Assembly (NCBI GenBank): GCA_900315105.1
Contig: OMXX01000021.1
Location: 1-64,000 of the forward strand
DNA: 64,000 nucleotides
Source: an uncultured Prevotellaceae bacterium
GTDB taxonomy: Bacteria > Bacteroidota > Bacteroidia > Bacteroidales > Bacteroidaceae
Reading direction: 5' to 3'
The notes under the pieces are model-generated. The model saw nothing but the letters and a program-made list of their open reading frames with translations, did no database searches and was not told the DNA's origin. Positions within the stretch are counted from its first letter, which is position 1. Each line of letters opens with the position of its first letter. Below are positions 15,976-26,318 of this stretch, in pieces. A program made the translations under genes and the position numbers.

Positions 15976-18900
15976 TGAAACTTATCAATCACGTTCTCGA
16001 CATACGCCGCCTGATACAACAGGCATTCGACAACCGTTTCTCCCGCATGGGACTTCGTGCATCGGAATCTGTGCCAGTGGAACAACTGTCGGCAGACCAA
16101 CTGCCACGTCGTCGCCAGTTGGATGATATTATGCAGAGCCACCTGAATGAGTTGGGTGACTATGCTTTAGCGCGTCAGGCTGCTATCAATGAGTGTGTGT
16201 TCACGCTCTTCAACCGCATAGCTGCTATCAAGGTGATGGAGTCAAAGGAACTCTTTCCGGAAATCATTACCCGACGTATGGAGAATGCTGGACGTTCATT
16301 TGAACACAATGCGTGGTTGGAGGAACATCCTGAGGAGCGTAATGCCGAGCGTGAAGGATTGAAGCACTTCCTCACTGACCAATTCAATAAGTTGGGAGAG
16401 CATATTCCACTTTATCGTAAAGACTATCCATACGCATTGATGCCTACTGCAGATGAACTGAATGAAATCATCGAGCAGTTCAATGCTGTTGAGAATGATT
16501 CTGATTGCGGTGTTGATGTATGGCGAGGTGACGACATTTTGGGCTGGCTCTACGAGAATTTCAACGCTGTAGAGAAAGATGCATTAAAGCAGAGTGGCGA
16601 GAAAACTGAATACAATAAGGTTTCTCTCCAGAGTCAGGTTTATACTCCTCAGTGGGTGGTGAAGTTCTTGGTTGATAACACGCTTGGCAAGGCATATCTG
16701 GAAATGTTCCCAGATAGCCGTATCAAGGAGAAATATCAGATTGCCAATGTACCTAAAGAACAAGTACGCTATCCGAAAGATATAAGGCAGATGCGACTAC
16801 TCGACCCCGCTTGTGGTTCTGGTAACTTTTTGATATATGCATTCTCATTGTTCTATGACCTTTACATAGATCAAATGGAGAACTACGGGCGTGAATATAG
16901 CCGTCGTGATATTCCAAAGATGATTGTAGAGAACAACCTCTTTGGTGTTGATTTGGACGAACGTGCTGTACAGCTTTCGCAGATAGCGCTTTTCATTAAA
17001 GCTCGTGTTCTTGGAGGTCACCGCAGTCACTGGCCAGAATATACCAATGTGGTGAGTACTCACTTTTTCTTGCCAGAATATGAAAAGATTAAGGACACCT
17101 TTGAAATTCTTGGTGAATGGTCTTCGAAAGAGAAGCAGGCTATAGCGGACATTTGGAGTGACCTGTGTAATGCCTATAAGTTCGGCTCACTGGTTCGCGT
17201 AGAAGAACGCCTTGATGGTCTCATGCCTGATGACGTGAATCATTCGCTCTTCCGTGAGGAGGAGATAGCTAACATGTTCAGCTTCAAGAATAATATCACT
17301 ACGCAACTGCGTAATCAGGTAAACCAGTGGAGTGGCGAGGGTAGCAATTCCTACACGCTGTCAAAGACCAACGATGCTATTTCGTTCCTCGAAATCATTG
17401 CGCATAAGTACGATGTAGTGGTGGCGAACCCGCCCTATACCGACAGTGCAGATTTTGGCGTAGAACTAAAGGAATTTGTAGATGCTAATTATCGCAAACC
17501 GCAAAAGTTCAATATAAACCTTTACGCCTGTTTTATTAAAAGGTGCTGCGAGTTGGCAGAGAGTGATGGAAAGGTTGGGATGATTCATCCGCTTACTTTT
17601 ATGTATATTAAGACATATGAGGATGTGCGCAAGTTTATACTTGAAAACACTCATATAAACATTTTCGTAGAGCATGGACTTGATAGAGTCAATGTTTTTT
17701 CAAATACAGGTCAGGCAAGTGCTCCTGCTTTTTACACGTTAGATATACACAAAACAGACAATTATTCTGTCTTTTTTGATATTAACTCTGGTATGGTAGA
17801 AAGAGACAAGAAAGAGTGCTGTCTCACTGCCTTGACCGACACTATTTGTCAGAGACCTAATCAAAGAGTATATCATCTCAACCAAAATTCATTAAAGCAA
17901 ATCAAGTCCTATCCTTTCATTTACTGGATATCAGATGCTTTTAGGAAAAAATTTGCGTCAGCTTCTATTGAAGAAATATACAGGCCTTCCTCTGGTGCTG
18001 CAACAGCAAATAACAATAGATTTCTTCGCTTCTGGTGGGAGGTAACACCAAATCATCCAGATGTATATTCAGAATCTTCAAAATGGGTTGGATATGCAAA
18101 GGGCGGAGCAAGAAGGAAATGGTATGGAAATTTGTGGCTTCGTTTGCTTTGGGAGAATGATGGATATGAGTTGAAACATTACAAAGCAGTATTACGTAAC
18201 TCAAATTATTATTTTAAAGAAGGTGTAACATATTCTGCAACGGGTAGTAGAGCTTCATTTAGATTATTGCCGAAAGGGAATGTTTTTGATGTTGGAGGAG
18301 CATCAATTTTTCCCAAAGATGAGATTCACGACAACAAGATCCTACTTGGTTATTTGAATTGTCCGATTAGTGGTTATATTGTAAATTGTTTAAATCCGAC
18401 AGTAAATATTCAAGTTGGTGATATTTCGAGAATACCCTTTGCAGAACCCACGCAAATCCAGGCAAGCCAAATTAGAGTAATAGCAGACCAATGCATATCC
18501 ATACAAAAGTTTATTAACTCGTATTCTATAATTGAAGATAATTTTGAAGAGTCGCCCATAACCAATAAGGAAGATGTTATATCTGGGATCGGTAAATTCT
18601 ATTGTATAGAAAATGCTCTCCAAACTCAAATTCTACTTAATGAGTCTGTCTGCACAAACATTGTATTTGAAATATATTATTTGTCTAATATAGACAAACA
18701 GATGGTCTTAGACAAAGAAGGCATCCCTGTTGGCGACCTTCCTGTCAGCCGCGAAGCGAAATGGGCATACCGTAAGTGGTTGACAGAAGAAAGCGAATTC
18801 AAACCAAGTGACGAGGTGTTGGCTCACTTGGATGCATTGGAAGAGCGTGATGATTTGCCTCAGATTACCGACTTCGATACGCTCTATCAGAATAACAATG

Positions 18901-19637
18901 AATGGGAAGAGTTCTGCATCAAGCGCAATGTGAACCCTGTGGAAGCATGGTGGCAGTTCAAGAACGCCAACGTGTTGCCCCCTCAGCGCACACAGGTGTT
19001 GGCATTCGAACTGATTACCGATATTATCCGCACTGTCCTTGCAAAGGATGATGATGGCATTATCCCACTTGGTGACAAAGTGGGTGAAGAGCGTTTGGCT
19101 ATTCGCATAGAGCGTGAGATGATGGAACGTGGCTATACGGCAGCACAGTTTGCTCAGGTGTGCCACCTGTTGGGCTGTCCATTGGAAAAGTATCTGCAAG
19201 AGCGATTCTTCCAACAGCTTAGCGACCATCTGAATCTCTTCATGTATCTGCCTAAGACTCCATTCATCTGGCATTTGACTAGTGGAGAACATCATGCCAT
19301 AGAGCTATACATCAGCATCTATAAATGGAGTCGTGATGCGCTGTTCCGTGTGCGCAGTATCTATGCCGCCAACCGCGAAGCAGCTATCCGTGACCGCCTG
19401 AACTCCATTGACACCAGCAACACCGAAGGCAGACTGGAAGCCAACGAACTGCGAGCCATGTTGACAGAGTTGCAAGAGTTCTGCCAAAAGATAGATGACC
19501 TTCTTGCCAGCGGCTATGACCCGAAACTCGATGATGGTGTTGGCAAGAATATAGCTCCACTACAGAAGCGCAAGATGCTCAGCTACGAAGTGCTCAATGC
19601 CGGGCAACTGAAGAAATATCTCAATGCTGATTGGTAA
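15975..19637 (+). CDS. PglX (BrxX) adenine-specific DNA methyltransferase
   Basis: This 1220-residue enzyme modifies host DNA at the BREX motif and guides exclusion of unmodified phage. The SAM-binding motif DPACGSGNFL is at about residue 276 and the catalytic NPPY at about 484, both intact. The C-terminal half, from about 560, holds the target-recognition region and then a conserved helical end (REAAIRDRLNSIDTSN). The central part (17500-18700) is more AT-rich than the rest, as expected for a fast-changing recognition region. There is no obvious phase-variable repeat tract. Confidence 0.95.
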   Translation: MKLINHVLDIRRLIQQAFDNRFSRMGLRASESVPVEQLSADQLPRRRQLDDIMQSHLNELGDYALARQAAINECVFTLFNRIAAIKVMESKELFPEIITRRMENAGRSFEHNAWLEEHPEERNAEREGLKHFLTDQFNKLGEHIPLYRKDYPYALMPTADELNEIIEQFNAVENDSDCGVDVWRGDDILGWLYENFNAVEKDALKQSGEKTEYNKVSLQSQVYTPQWVVKFLVDNTLGKAYLEMFPDSRIKEKYQIANVPKEQVRYPKDIRQMRLLDPACGSGNFLIYAFSLFYDLYIDQMENYGREYSRRDIPKMIVENNLFGVDLDERAVQLSQIALFIKARVLGGHRSHWPEYTNVVSTHFFLPEYEKIKDTFEILGEWSSKEKQAIADIWSDLCNAYKFGSLVRVEERLDGLMPDDVNHSLFREEEIANMFSFKNNITTQLRNQVNQWSGEGSNSYTLSKTNDAISFLEIIAHKYDVVVANPPYTDSADFGVELKEFVDANYRKPQKFNINLYACFIKRCCELAESDGKVGMIHPLTFMYIKTYEDVRKFILENTHINIFVEHGLDRVNVFSNTGQASAPAFYTLDIHKTDNYSVFFDINSGMVERDKKECCLTALTDTICQRPNQRVYHLNQNSLKQIKSYPFIYWISDAFRKKFASASIEEIYRPSSGAATANNNRFLRFWWEVTPNHPDVYSESSKWVGYAKGGARRKWYGNLWLRLLWENDGYELKHYKAVLRNSNYYFKEGVTYSATGSRASFRLLPKGNVFDVGGASIFPKDEIHDNKILLGYLNCPISGYIVNCLNPTVNIQVGDISRIPFAEPTQIQASQIRVIADQCISIQKFINSYSIIEDNFEESPITNKEDVISGIGKFYCIENALQTQILLNESVCTNIVFEIYYLSNIDKQMVLDKEGIPVGDLPVSREAKWAYRKWLTEESEFKPSDEVLAHLDALEERDDLPQITDFDTLYQNNNEWEEFCIKRNVNPVEAWWQFKNANVLPPQRTQVLAFELITDIIRTVLAKDDDGIIPLGDKVGEERLAIRIEREMMERGYTAAQFAQVCHLLGCPLEKYLQERFFQQLSDHLNLFMYLPKTPFIWHLTSGEHHAIELYISIYKWSRDALFRVRSIYAANREAAIRDRLNSIDTSNTEGRLEANELRAMLTELQEFCQKIDDLLASGYDPKLDDGVGKNIAPLQKRKMLSYEVLNAGQLKKYLNADW

Positions 19638-19651
19638 AATAGAAAGGAAAG

Positions 19652-21295
19652 ATGAAAGAAAACAGTATATACGACAAGAAATCACTCCGTACGGTGTGGG
19701 GCAAGAACGCTGATTTCAATGAATTGGCTAAGGACTGTGTAGCATTTAGCAATGCAGAGGGCGGTTATATAGACATCGGTATAGAAGATGATGATGTGCT
19801 GCCACCAGAAGGACAGAAGATTCCTGAAGGGCTTGCCACAGACATTATCAACAAGGTATGTGGCAAGACACAAGGTGTTGTTCTTACGGCTGAAGTCTTA
19901 ACCGCAGAGAATGGTGGGGAGTACATCAAACTACATATTGTACGGAACGCCAATTCGCCATCGGCGACTACATCAGGCAAGTTCTTCCTGCGTATAGCAG
20001 ACAATAGTGTTCCTGTAGGACCAGAGGACATTTCTCGTCTGGCAGAAGACAAGGGATGTCTTTCCTGGGAAGATACTGAAACTAAGTATAACTGGCAGGA
20101 TGCTGATCCAGAGAAACTGGCATCCTTCATCAAATTGCTGAAGAAATCTGATCGTGTTTCGAGTTTTGTCAAGCAGAAAGAAACTAAAGAGATTTTGGAC
20201 TTCTACTACCTGACAGATCCAGATTCCGACAGAATGACCAACCTTGGTGTGCTCTTTATTGGTAAGCAGACACAAAGAGGAAGAATACAGAATGCTCCTG
20301 TCATACAGTGTATCAAGTATGACCAGAACGGTGAGAAGGTCAACAAGTGGCTATGGGATGACTATACGATGAATCCTTATGAGATGATTAACAGCGTGTG
20401 GGAGCGTGTACCAGAATGGAAAGAAAGTTCAGAAATCACAGAAGGTATGTTCAGACGGAACGTTCTGGCATATCCAGAGAAGGTTGTGCGAGAATTGCTG
20501 TCCAATTCTCTGGTACATAGACCCTATACAGTCAGAGGTGACATTTTCATCAACATCCATCCCGATCATATTGATGTGGTCAATCCTGGCAGGCTGCCCT
20601 TAGGCGTTACGGTGAAGAATATTCTTCACACTACCAAGAAAAGAAATGAGCACATGGCAGCAGTCTTCTATGCCCTGCACTTGATGGAGCGTGAAGGGTC
20701 TGGTTATGACATGATGTATGAAACGCTATTGGCAAACGGCAAACCTATCCCTATGGTGACTGAAGGTGATGACAGTGTTTCCGTGCGTGTTGACCGTCGC
20801 ATCATCAACGAAGAGGTGATTAAAGTTATGCAACACGCAGACCAACGATATGATGTGAAGCAAAAACAACTCATCTGTCTGGGGTTGATTGCTCTGCATG
20901 AAAGCCTCACGGCATCTGAACTGATAAGGATCCTGAACTTGAAAGATGCAGATGAACTCCGCTCGTGGTTACGTCTGCTGATAGAAAAGGAACTTGTTGT
21001 CGGAACAAGTGTTCATTCTAAATCAAAAGAATATCAGGTAAATCCCTTGTTGCTGAAGAGCAGTCAATTCATGGGAAAAACATCCTTAAAACGAATTGAG
21101 GACTACCGTATCAAGGAATTGATTAAAGAGGATTTGAAGATATATAAGGTTGCAACGGCTGCGGAGATTCAGAAACGAATAGGAGAAGAGATTCCATCAA
21201 AGAAAATATGGAAGCAGCTACAAGTTTTAGTGGAAGAAGGGCATATTCGCAAGCTTGGTTCCAACAGGTGGTTAAAATACGAACTGGTGGAATGA
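19652..21295 (+). CDS. AlbA_2/HATPase_c_4 ATP-binding protein in BREX
   Basis: The N-terminal AlbA_2 (Schlafen-type) domain reads CVAFSNAEGGYIDIGIEDD (residues 30-48). The HATPase_c_4 region follows with VRELLSNSLVHRPYTVRGDI and IDVVNPGRLPLG (about residues 280-315) and EREGSGYDMMYE. The last 120 residues look like winged-helix modules. Such proteins are common accessory genes between pglX and pglZ in BREX loci and may be regulators or nucleic-acid-binding ATPases. It lies 14 nt after pglX. Confidence 0.82.
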   Translation: MKENSIYDKKSLRTVWGKNADFNELAKDCVAFSNAEGGYIDIGIEDDDVLPPEGQKIPEGLATDIINKVCGKTQGVVLTAEVLTAENGGEYIKLHIVRNANSPSATTSGKFFLRIADNSVPVGPEDISRLAEDKGCLSWEDTETKYNWQDADPEKLASFIKLLKKSDRVSSFVKQKETKEILDFYYLTDPDSDRMTNLGVLFIGKQTQRGRIQNAPVIQCIKYDQNGEKVNKWLWDDYTMNPYEMINSVWERVPEWKESSEITEGMFRRNVLAYPEKVVRELLSNSLVHRPYTVRGDIFINIHPDHIDVVNPGRLPLGVTVKNILHTTKKRNEHMAAVFYALHLMEREGSGYDMMYETLLANGKPIPMVTEGDDSVSVRVDRRIINEEVIKVMQHADQRYDVKQKQLICLGLIALHESLTASELIRILNLKDADELRSWLRLLIEKELVVGTSVHSKSKEYQVNPLLLKSSQFMGKTSLKRIEDYRIKELIKEDLKIYKVATAAEIQKRIGEEIPSKKIWKQLQVLVEEGHIRKLGSNRWLKYELVE

Positions 21296-21304
21296 AAACA
21301 ATCA

Positions 21305-21346
21305 TCAATTCCAGAAAAATGCGTTGAAATAGCATTTTGGAATTGA
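21305..21346. other. Hairpin between accessory gene and pglZ
   Basis: TCAATTCCA and TGGAATTGA form perfect outer arms, with ATGC/GCAT inside. It lies in the only long gap of the BREX operon (21296-21481, 186 nt). It may be an attenuator or mRNA-processing hairpin separating pglZ-brxL expression from the upstream genes. No strong T run follows, and I see no clear -33/-7 promoter downstream. Confidence 0.45.
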
Positions 21347-21481
21347 TAAAGGGAAAAGAGAAAGATACCTGTTTTGGCACAAAACGCTTTGATAAGCAAC
21401 AATTTCAATATTATTATTGTGTCAATCTCGATTCCTCAATGAATAAAATGTGAAAAGACAAATAAGGCAATCAATAATTCT

Positions 21482-23683
21482 ATGATAGGAAATTGGTTCA
21501 AAGAAGACATAGAGCGCATCCTGAGAGAACACCGCTACGTGGTTCTGACTGATGCCAATAGTGAGGGTGGTTTCCTGTTGAAATATCTTCCAGAAGACAT
21601 CAAGCAGCTCTCCATCAGCAATGAGTACAGCGAGATAGAGGCGAAATATCTTGCTGAGTCTGAGTATGCGGACAGACCAATACTATTCTATGCCAAGAAA
21701 AAGGCTGTACAACTGACTTTTCTACAAGAATACGTACAAACAGGAGGGTTGTTAGTATTGGATGATATGGAAGCATACGTCAAGCAGAAGTTGTTTGAAG
21801 CGACAGGCAAGAATACTCATCTGAGCAGAGAAAAGTTATTGCTTGCTGCCAAACTGAGCGATGGAAAGGGACTTAATTGGTGGCAGTCTGTAGCAGATGG
21901 CATTACAGAACCATTGAAACTCGAGGATTGGCTGCTTAATTTTCTCCATACGCCAGTATCTACACGACAGAAGATGGATGATACTGTTTGGAATGTGTTC
22001 CGAGGAGAAGTCTATCGACTTATTGATAAGCCGCAGACAGACCAATCTGCTGAGACAATGGCACAGGAAGTGGTAAATGTCATTCTTGAAAGACTGATAG
22101 ACAACTCCATAGATGGGTTATTGCTAGAAGTGTATTATCAGTGGGCAGATAGCACAGAGAAAGCCGAAACACTGCGTAAATACGTAGATAACTTTACTCT
22201 TCCTAATGACATAGATCCATTGAAGGTGCATCATGACCATCCTTTCTCGTCGCTCGATCACCGAGTGATGAAGCTACTTAGTGGTGCAATGAAGTTCCAC
22301 AATGAAACATTTACTATCGTTGATTTCATCAAACAGCGGACAAAAAGCAGAAAAGCGAAAGCATTTAAGCCTGAGTGGTTGGAAAGTGTGTTGCTACTCA
22401 GCACTTTTACCATAAAAGGACTGAATGGTATAACCAGTTATGAGGAGATGGCAAAGTATTATGCACAACACTTTGCCAAACTTGACACAGCCATGCGAAA
22501 GATATTCGTTGCTTGGCTGAATGACCAAGAGACTCTTCGTCCTTTACAGGAGCACTATACCATTTTGAGCAATGAGTTATTGACCTGTTGGTATAGTGTA
22601 AAAGGCAAGTACGAACCGACACAGGAAGGTCTTGTGGTAAAAGCACTTTCAGGTGATAAGCGAACAGCCGTTATTGTGTGCGATGGTTTGCGCTTGGAAA
22701 TAGCAGAAACTATTGTGGGTGGCATCACTGACAAGAATGTGAAAGTCGAACGGAATACCGCCTTTGCCGTTTTGCCATCAGTCACGGAGAACGGAATGAG
22801 TGCATTGTTTGGATGCTCGGAACCAACGATGAATGCGCAAGCCAGATTCAATGCAATAAAAGTTGTTTATGACGATGTGGTTATAATGTCGCTCGACATG
22901 CTAAATGAAGGAACTACTGCTCAGAGGCTTGTGCTGAACTATGGAGACATTGATCAGGTTGGCGAAAAGAAACAGTTGAATGGATTGAAGGACATCAACA
23001 ACTATGAACAGGAGTTGAGGGAGAAAATAGCGATGCTGTTCCGTCTTGGTTATCGCAAGATAGTTCTTACTACCGACCACGGTTTTGTCCTTACAGGAAT
23101 CTTGGATGAGGCAGATAAGGAACCACGTCCAGATGGGAGCCTGCTGAAGTTGGATGAACGATATGTCTTAACGGAAGAACCATTAAATGCTCCGAACTTG
23201 ATAGAGAGAACGGAACGTTATTTCGACAGTAACTACCAATATTATGCGAAGACTGACAAACCGTTCGTTACTAAAGGCGCGTATGGTTATGCTCATGGTG
23301 GTTTCACTCCGCAAGAGTGCATTATCCCAGCCTACGAGTTGAACATTGATTCAAATGACATGGCTCTTGGGGTGATGATTTCTAATAAGAAGGAGCTGAA
23401 AGCAGTAACTGGCAATTACTTCACAGTGAAATTACTTGCTGAAGGGTGCGAGTCGGATTTGTTCCGCAGTGAGCGAAAAATCAAATTGCTCCTTTATGCA
23501 GGAAACAAGATGGTCATAGGAAATATGATTTATTCTATGAAACCTGGTGAAACCATTAATGTGGAGTTTGAAATGACAAATGGCATAGACAAAGTTGTGC
23601 TTGTAGATAAGGAAACCTCTGCACAGATTGATAGCTGTGCCATCAATAAATCTTTGTCAAGAGATATTGATGACTTGTTTTAA
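21482..23683 (+). CDS. PglZ alkaline-phosphatase-superfamily protein
   Basis: This 733-residue protein is the defining BREX component. The PglZ domain is clear: AVIVCDGLRLEIAETI (metal-binding Asp at about residue 400), then SVTENGMSALFG, and VLTTDHGFVLTG (about 532) with the second metal-site Asp and His. The C-terminal region is beta-rich. PglZ proteins are predicted metal-dependent phosphohydrolases acting with PglX. It is followed 21 nt later by brxL. Confidence 0.95.
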   Translation: MIGNWFKEDIERILREHRYVVLTDANSEGGFLLKYLPEDIKQLSISNEYSEIEAKYLAESEYADRPILFYAKKKAVQLTFLQEYVQTGGLLVLDDMEAYVKQKLFEATGKNTHLSREKLLLAAKLSDGKGLNWWQSVADGITEPLKLEDWLLNFLHTPVSTRQKMDDTVWNVFRGEVYRLIDKPQTDQSAETMAQEVVNVILERLIDNSIDGLLLEVYYQWADSTEKAETLRKYVDNFTLPNDIDPLKVHHDHPFSSLDHRVMKLLSGAMKFHNETFTIVDFIKQRTKSRKAKAFKPEWLESVLLLSTFTIKGLNGITSYEEMAKYYAQHFAKLDTAMRKIFVAWLNDQETLRPLQEHYTILSNELLTCWYSVKGKYEPTQEGLVVKALSGDKRTAVIVCDGLRLEIAETIVGGITDKNVKVERNTAFAVLPSVTENGMSALFGCSEPTMNAQARFNAIKVVYDDVVIMSLDMLNEGTTAQRLVLNYGDIDQVGEKKQLNGLKDINNYEQELREKIAMLFRLGYRKIVLTTDHGFVLTGILDEADKEPRPDGSLLKLDERYVLTEEPLNAPNLIERTERYFDSNYQYYAKTDKPFVTKGAYGYAHGGFTPQECIIPAYELNIDSNDMALGVMISNKKELKAVTGNYFTVKLLAEGCESDLFRSERKIKLLLYAGNKMVIGNMIYSMKPGETINVEFEMTNGIDKVVLVDKETSAQIDSCAINKSLSRDIDDLF

Positions 23684-23704
23684 CGATAAAAGACAACAAA
23701 AATC

Positions 23705-25738
23705 ATGATAGAGCTTGATTCAAAATTGTTAGACCAGTTCAAGGGTTATGTGGTACGTAAAGACGTGGTACGTTCCGTAAAAGGAGGTGCTAATGTCCCT
23801 GTCTTTGTTCTGGAGTATTTGCTTGCAAATTCATGCAGTACAGATGATGAAGAAAAGATTCTGGAAGGTATAGAAAACGTGAAGCGTGTTCTTCGTGACC
23901 ACTATGTCAATCCAGATGAAGCTACGCTTGTGCAAGCAAAGATTCGTGAACAAGGCACATATAAAATTATAGATAAGATAGGCGTTCGTCTTGACCCTTC
24001 CAAAGATAAGTACTGGGCAGAACTGTCGAACCTTGCTATCCGTGATGCCAATATTTCGGAAGATATTATCAGTCAACATGAAAAAATGTTGACTGGTGGT
24101 ATCTGGGCAATTATCGATGTTGACTATGATTCAACACAGATGATAGGGAAAAAGATATTTCCTTTCGTTATCAGCAAGGTACGTCCAATACAGCTATCCA
24201 ACTTTGAAGAAGAAAGGATTGCAAGAGCACGTAGCATGTTCTCCAACGAAGAATGGCTTAATGTCCTACTGCGTAGTGGCGGTTATGAGCCAGAATCAGA
24301 AGGCATGACCGAGCGAATGAAGATGTTATTGCTTTCGCGCTTCATACCTTTGGTTGAAGCGAATTTCAACATGGCAGAACTTGGCCCACGTTCTTCTGGA
24401 AAATCTTTCGTCTTTAAGGAACTATCGCCATACTCCATGCTTGTGAGTGGTGGCCAAGGTACGGCTGCTTCGCTCTTCGTCAATAACTCCAGTGGACAGA
24501 TAGGAGCAGTAGGCCGATGGGATGCTATCTGTTTCGATGAATCGACGGATGAATTATTCAAAGATAAAGAGGTGGTTCCTTTGATGAAGGACTATATGGA
24601 GAGCGGTAGTTTTTCACGTGCAGGAAAGGCTGGCGAGAAAGCTGCTAATGCTTCTATTGTGCTGAATGGTAATATTAACCAGCCCATTGAGACGGTTCTC
24701 CAAACATCACATCTCTTCTCACCATTCTCGGATAAGATATGTAATGATACTGCGTTCTTGGATCGTATCGGATTCTTCTTGCCAGGTTGGGAAGTAATGA
24801 AATTTGCCCCATCTAATTTCACCAATCATTTTGGTTTCAGCACTGACTTTTTCAGCGAGTTCCTGCATTCTCAGCGGAAAATGACCTACACAGATGCCAT
24901 TGATAAATATTTCACGCTTGGTGCGCAGATGAAGCAACGTGATACTAAGCCTGTGCGCAAAACGGTATCAGGTCTTATCAAATTGATGCATCCTGATGGT
25001 GAGTTTACGAAAGAGGATGTCCGCAAGTATCTGATATGGGCTATTGAAATGCGTCGTCGTGTAAAAGAACAACTAAAACGCATTGGTGGTATGGAGTTTT
25101 GGGACACTAACTTCTCATACATAGACAAGGAAACTCAGGAGGAGTTCTTTGTGTCGGTACCCGAAGAACGTGGCACGAATCTCATAGAAGATGCTCCATT
25201 GCAACCAGGCACTTGTTATACTGCGACAAGTGGCGGTGATAAGGTGTCGCTGGTAAAGATTGAGGTGATAACAATGCCTGGAAATGGTAAACTGACGGTT
25301 ACAGGAAGTAGTTCAACAGAAGCCAAAGAGGATATAAAGAACACCTACAACTATATCCGTGCTAACGAAAGAGCCCTACTGTCCCAGCAACACTCCTTGA
25401 TACACCTTGACGTAACAGTTCAAGTGACCGTATTGTTGGGCGTAGGTGTTCATAAGGGAATTGGCGGTGCGGTTTTCGCGGCTATTGTGTCTTCGGTGTT
25501 TGGACGAAATATGAAATTAGGACTTGGTGTCATCGGCAATATTAGTATTGGCGGTGCTATTGAGCGTGCCCTAAACTTCAACGACCGCGTGTCAATGTTA
25601 TCTGAAAATGGTGCAAAGAATGTACTTGTTCCGATGGATAATCTGGCAGAAATGGCAACACTTCCTGCAACCATCCTTGGCAAGACAGATATTCCCTTCT
25701 ATGCTAATACTCAGATGCTGATACAGAAGATGATTTAG
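23705..25738 (+). CDS. BrxL (Lon-related AAA protein)
   Basis: The length (677 residues) and position last in the operon fit BrxL of type 1 BREX. An AAA core carries Walker A GPRSSGKSFVF (about residue 226) and a Walker B-like WDAICFDEST. The C-terminal 100 residues have the Lon-protease fold pattern (QVTVLLGVGVHKGIGGAVFAA, then GLGVIGNISIGGAIERAL), but the usual GPSAG catalytic Ser is not visible: the position reads HKGIGG. Known BrxL forms DNA-binding rings and is needed for exclusion but not methylation. I judge this gene intact. Confidence 0.92.
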   Translation: MIELDSKLLDQFKGYVVRKDVVRSVKGGANVPVFVLEYLLANSCSTDDEEKILEGIENVKRVLRDHYVNPDEATLVQAKIREQGTYKIIDKIGVRLDPSKDKYWAELSNLAIRDANISEDIISQHEKMLTGGIWAIIDVDYDSTQMIGKKIFPFVISKVRPIQLSNFEEERIARARSMFSNEEWLNVLLRSGGYEPESEGMTERMKMLLLSRFIPLVEANFNMAELGPRSSGKSFVFKELSPYSMLVSGGQGTAASLFVNNSSGQIGAVGRWDAICFDESTDELFKDKEVVPLMKDYMESGSFSRAGKAGEKAANASIVLNGNINQPIETVLQTSHLFSPFSDKICNDTAFLDRIGFFLPGWEVMKFAPSNFTNHFGFSTDFFSEFLHSQRKMTYTDAIDKYFTLGAQMKQRDTKPVRKTVSGLIKLMHPDGEFTKEDVRKYLIWAIEMRRRVKEQLKRIGGMEFWDTNFSYIDKETQEEFFVSVPEERGTNLIEDAPLQPGTCYTATSGGDKVSLVKIEVITMPGNGKLTVTGSSSTEAKEDIKNTYNYIRANERALLSQQHSLIHLDVTVQVTVLLGVGVHKGIGGAVFAAIVSSVFGRNMKLGLGVIGNISIGGAIERALNFNDRVSMLSENGAKNVLVPMDNLAEMATLPATILGKTDIPFYANTQMLIQKMI

Positions 25739-25869
25739 GCAATTTATCCAGATTAATAATAAATAAAAAGTCGGAGTTCAGAAAAGTCGTTAGGAGATTT
25801 CTGAACAAATTCATTAAATCCTCTCATCAATGTGAGGAAAATTTCAAGGATGATCAAGAGTATTACTCT

Positions 25870-25998
25870 ATGCCATACAAGATATTGGTCGAAGAGATAA
25901 TTCCACTAATGACAGAATATGTTCATAATAGGAATACACAGCAGCGTTCGTCAAGAGCTTGGGCATTGAATCATTATGATATTTCAGAGCTTTTTTAA
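25870..25998 (+). CDS. Possible 42-aa protein or gene remnant
   Basis: The frame MPYKILVEEIIPLMTEYVH...SRAWALNHYDISELF has a protein-like composition. It stays open upstream to the end of brxL (KKSEFRKVVRRFLNKFIKSS) without a good start codon. It may be a small gene using the internal ATG, or the 3' end of a truncated gene at the island edge. I recognise no family. Confidence 0.3.
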   Translation: MPYKILVEEIIPLMTEYVHNRNTQQRSSRAWALNHYDISELF

Positions 25999-26125
25999 AG
26001 CTGAAGAAAACAAATCTTCTCCACTTTTTTAATTCCGGGAAACAGTCAATAATCATTTATAGTTATGATAAGAATAAGTTTTCGCAGTCTCACAAGATTG
26101 CGAAAACTTGCTTAAAATGGCACTA

Positions 26126-26158
26126 AACTCAAACCGATTGTTTTCGCATTGTTTTCGC
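26126..26158 (+). repeat. 33-bp direct repeat near island 1 right end
   Basis: Exact copy of 1412-1444 in the same orientation, lying 52 bp from the tRNA fragment at 26210. It is part of the presumed recombinase arm-site set of island 1. Confidence 0.6.
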
Positions 26159-26164
26159 AAAACG

Positions 26165-26201
26165 AAAAATCAGCAACTTGAATTTCTTCTAAGTTGCTGA
26201 T
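26165..26201 (-). terminator. Hairpin terminator beside middle tRNA fragment
   Basis: Arms ATCAGCAACTT (26169-26179) and AAGTTGCTGAT (26191-26201) form an 11-bp stem, followed on the minus strand by a short T run (A run at 26165-26169). It has the same position relative to the tRNA 3' end as the hairpins at 1223-1255 and 55589-55617, but a different stem sequence. Confidence 0.65.
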
Positions 26202-26209
26202 TTTCAATG

Positions 26210-26253
26210 TGGACCAGCCTGGGCTTGAACCAGGGACCTCCAGATTATGAGTC
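26210..26253 (-). repeat. att copy 2: 3' tRNA-Met fragment (island 1/2 junction)
   Basis: These 44 bp are identical to the tRNA 3' end at 55629-55672 and diverge after GAGTC. The fragment marks the junction between the two islands: it serves as the right end of island 1 and the left end of island 2. No tRNA 5' half is present. Confidence 0.88.
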
Positions 26254-26318
26254 CTTTTGGTGGTAATTTCATGAAATTATAAATAATGCTAAATATCAGA
26301 AAATAAAGTGGTTGTATA

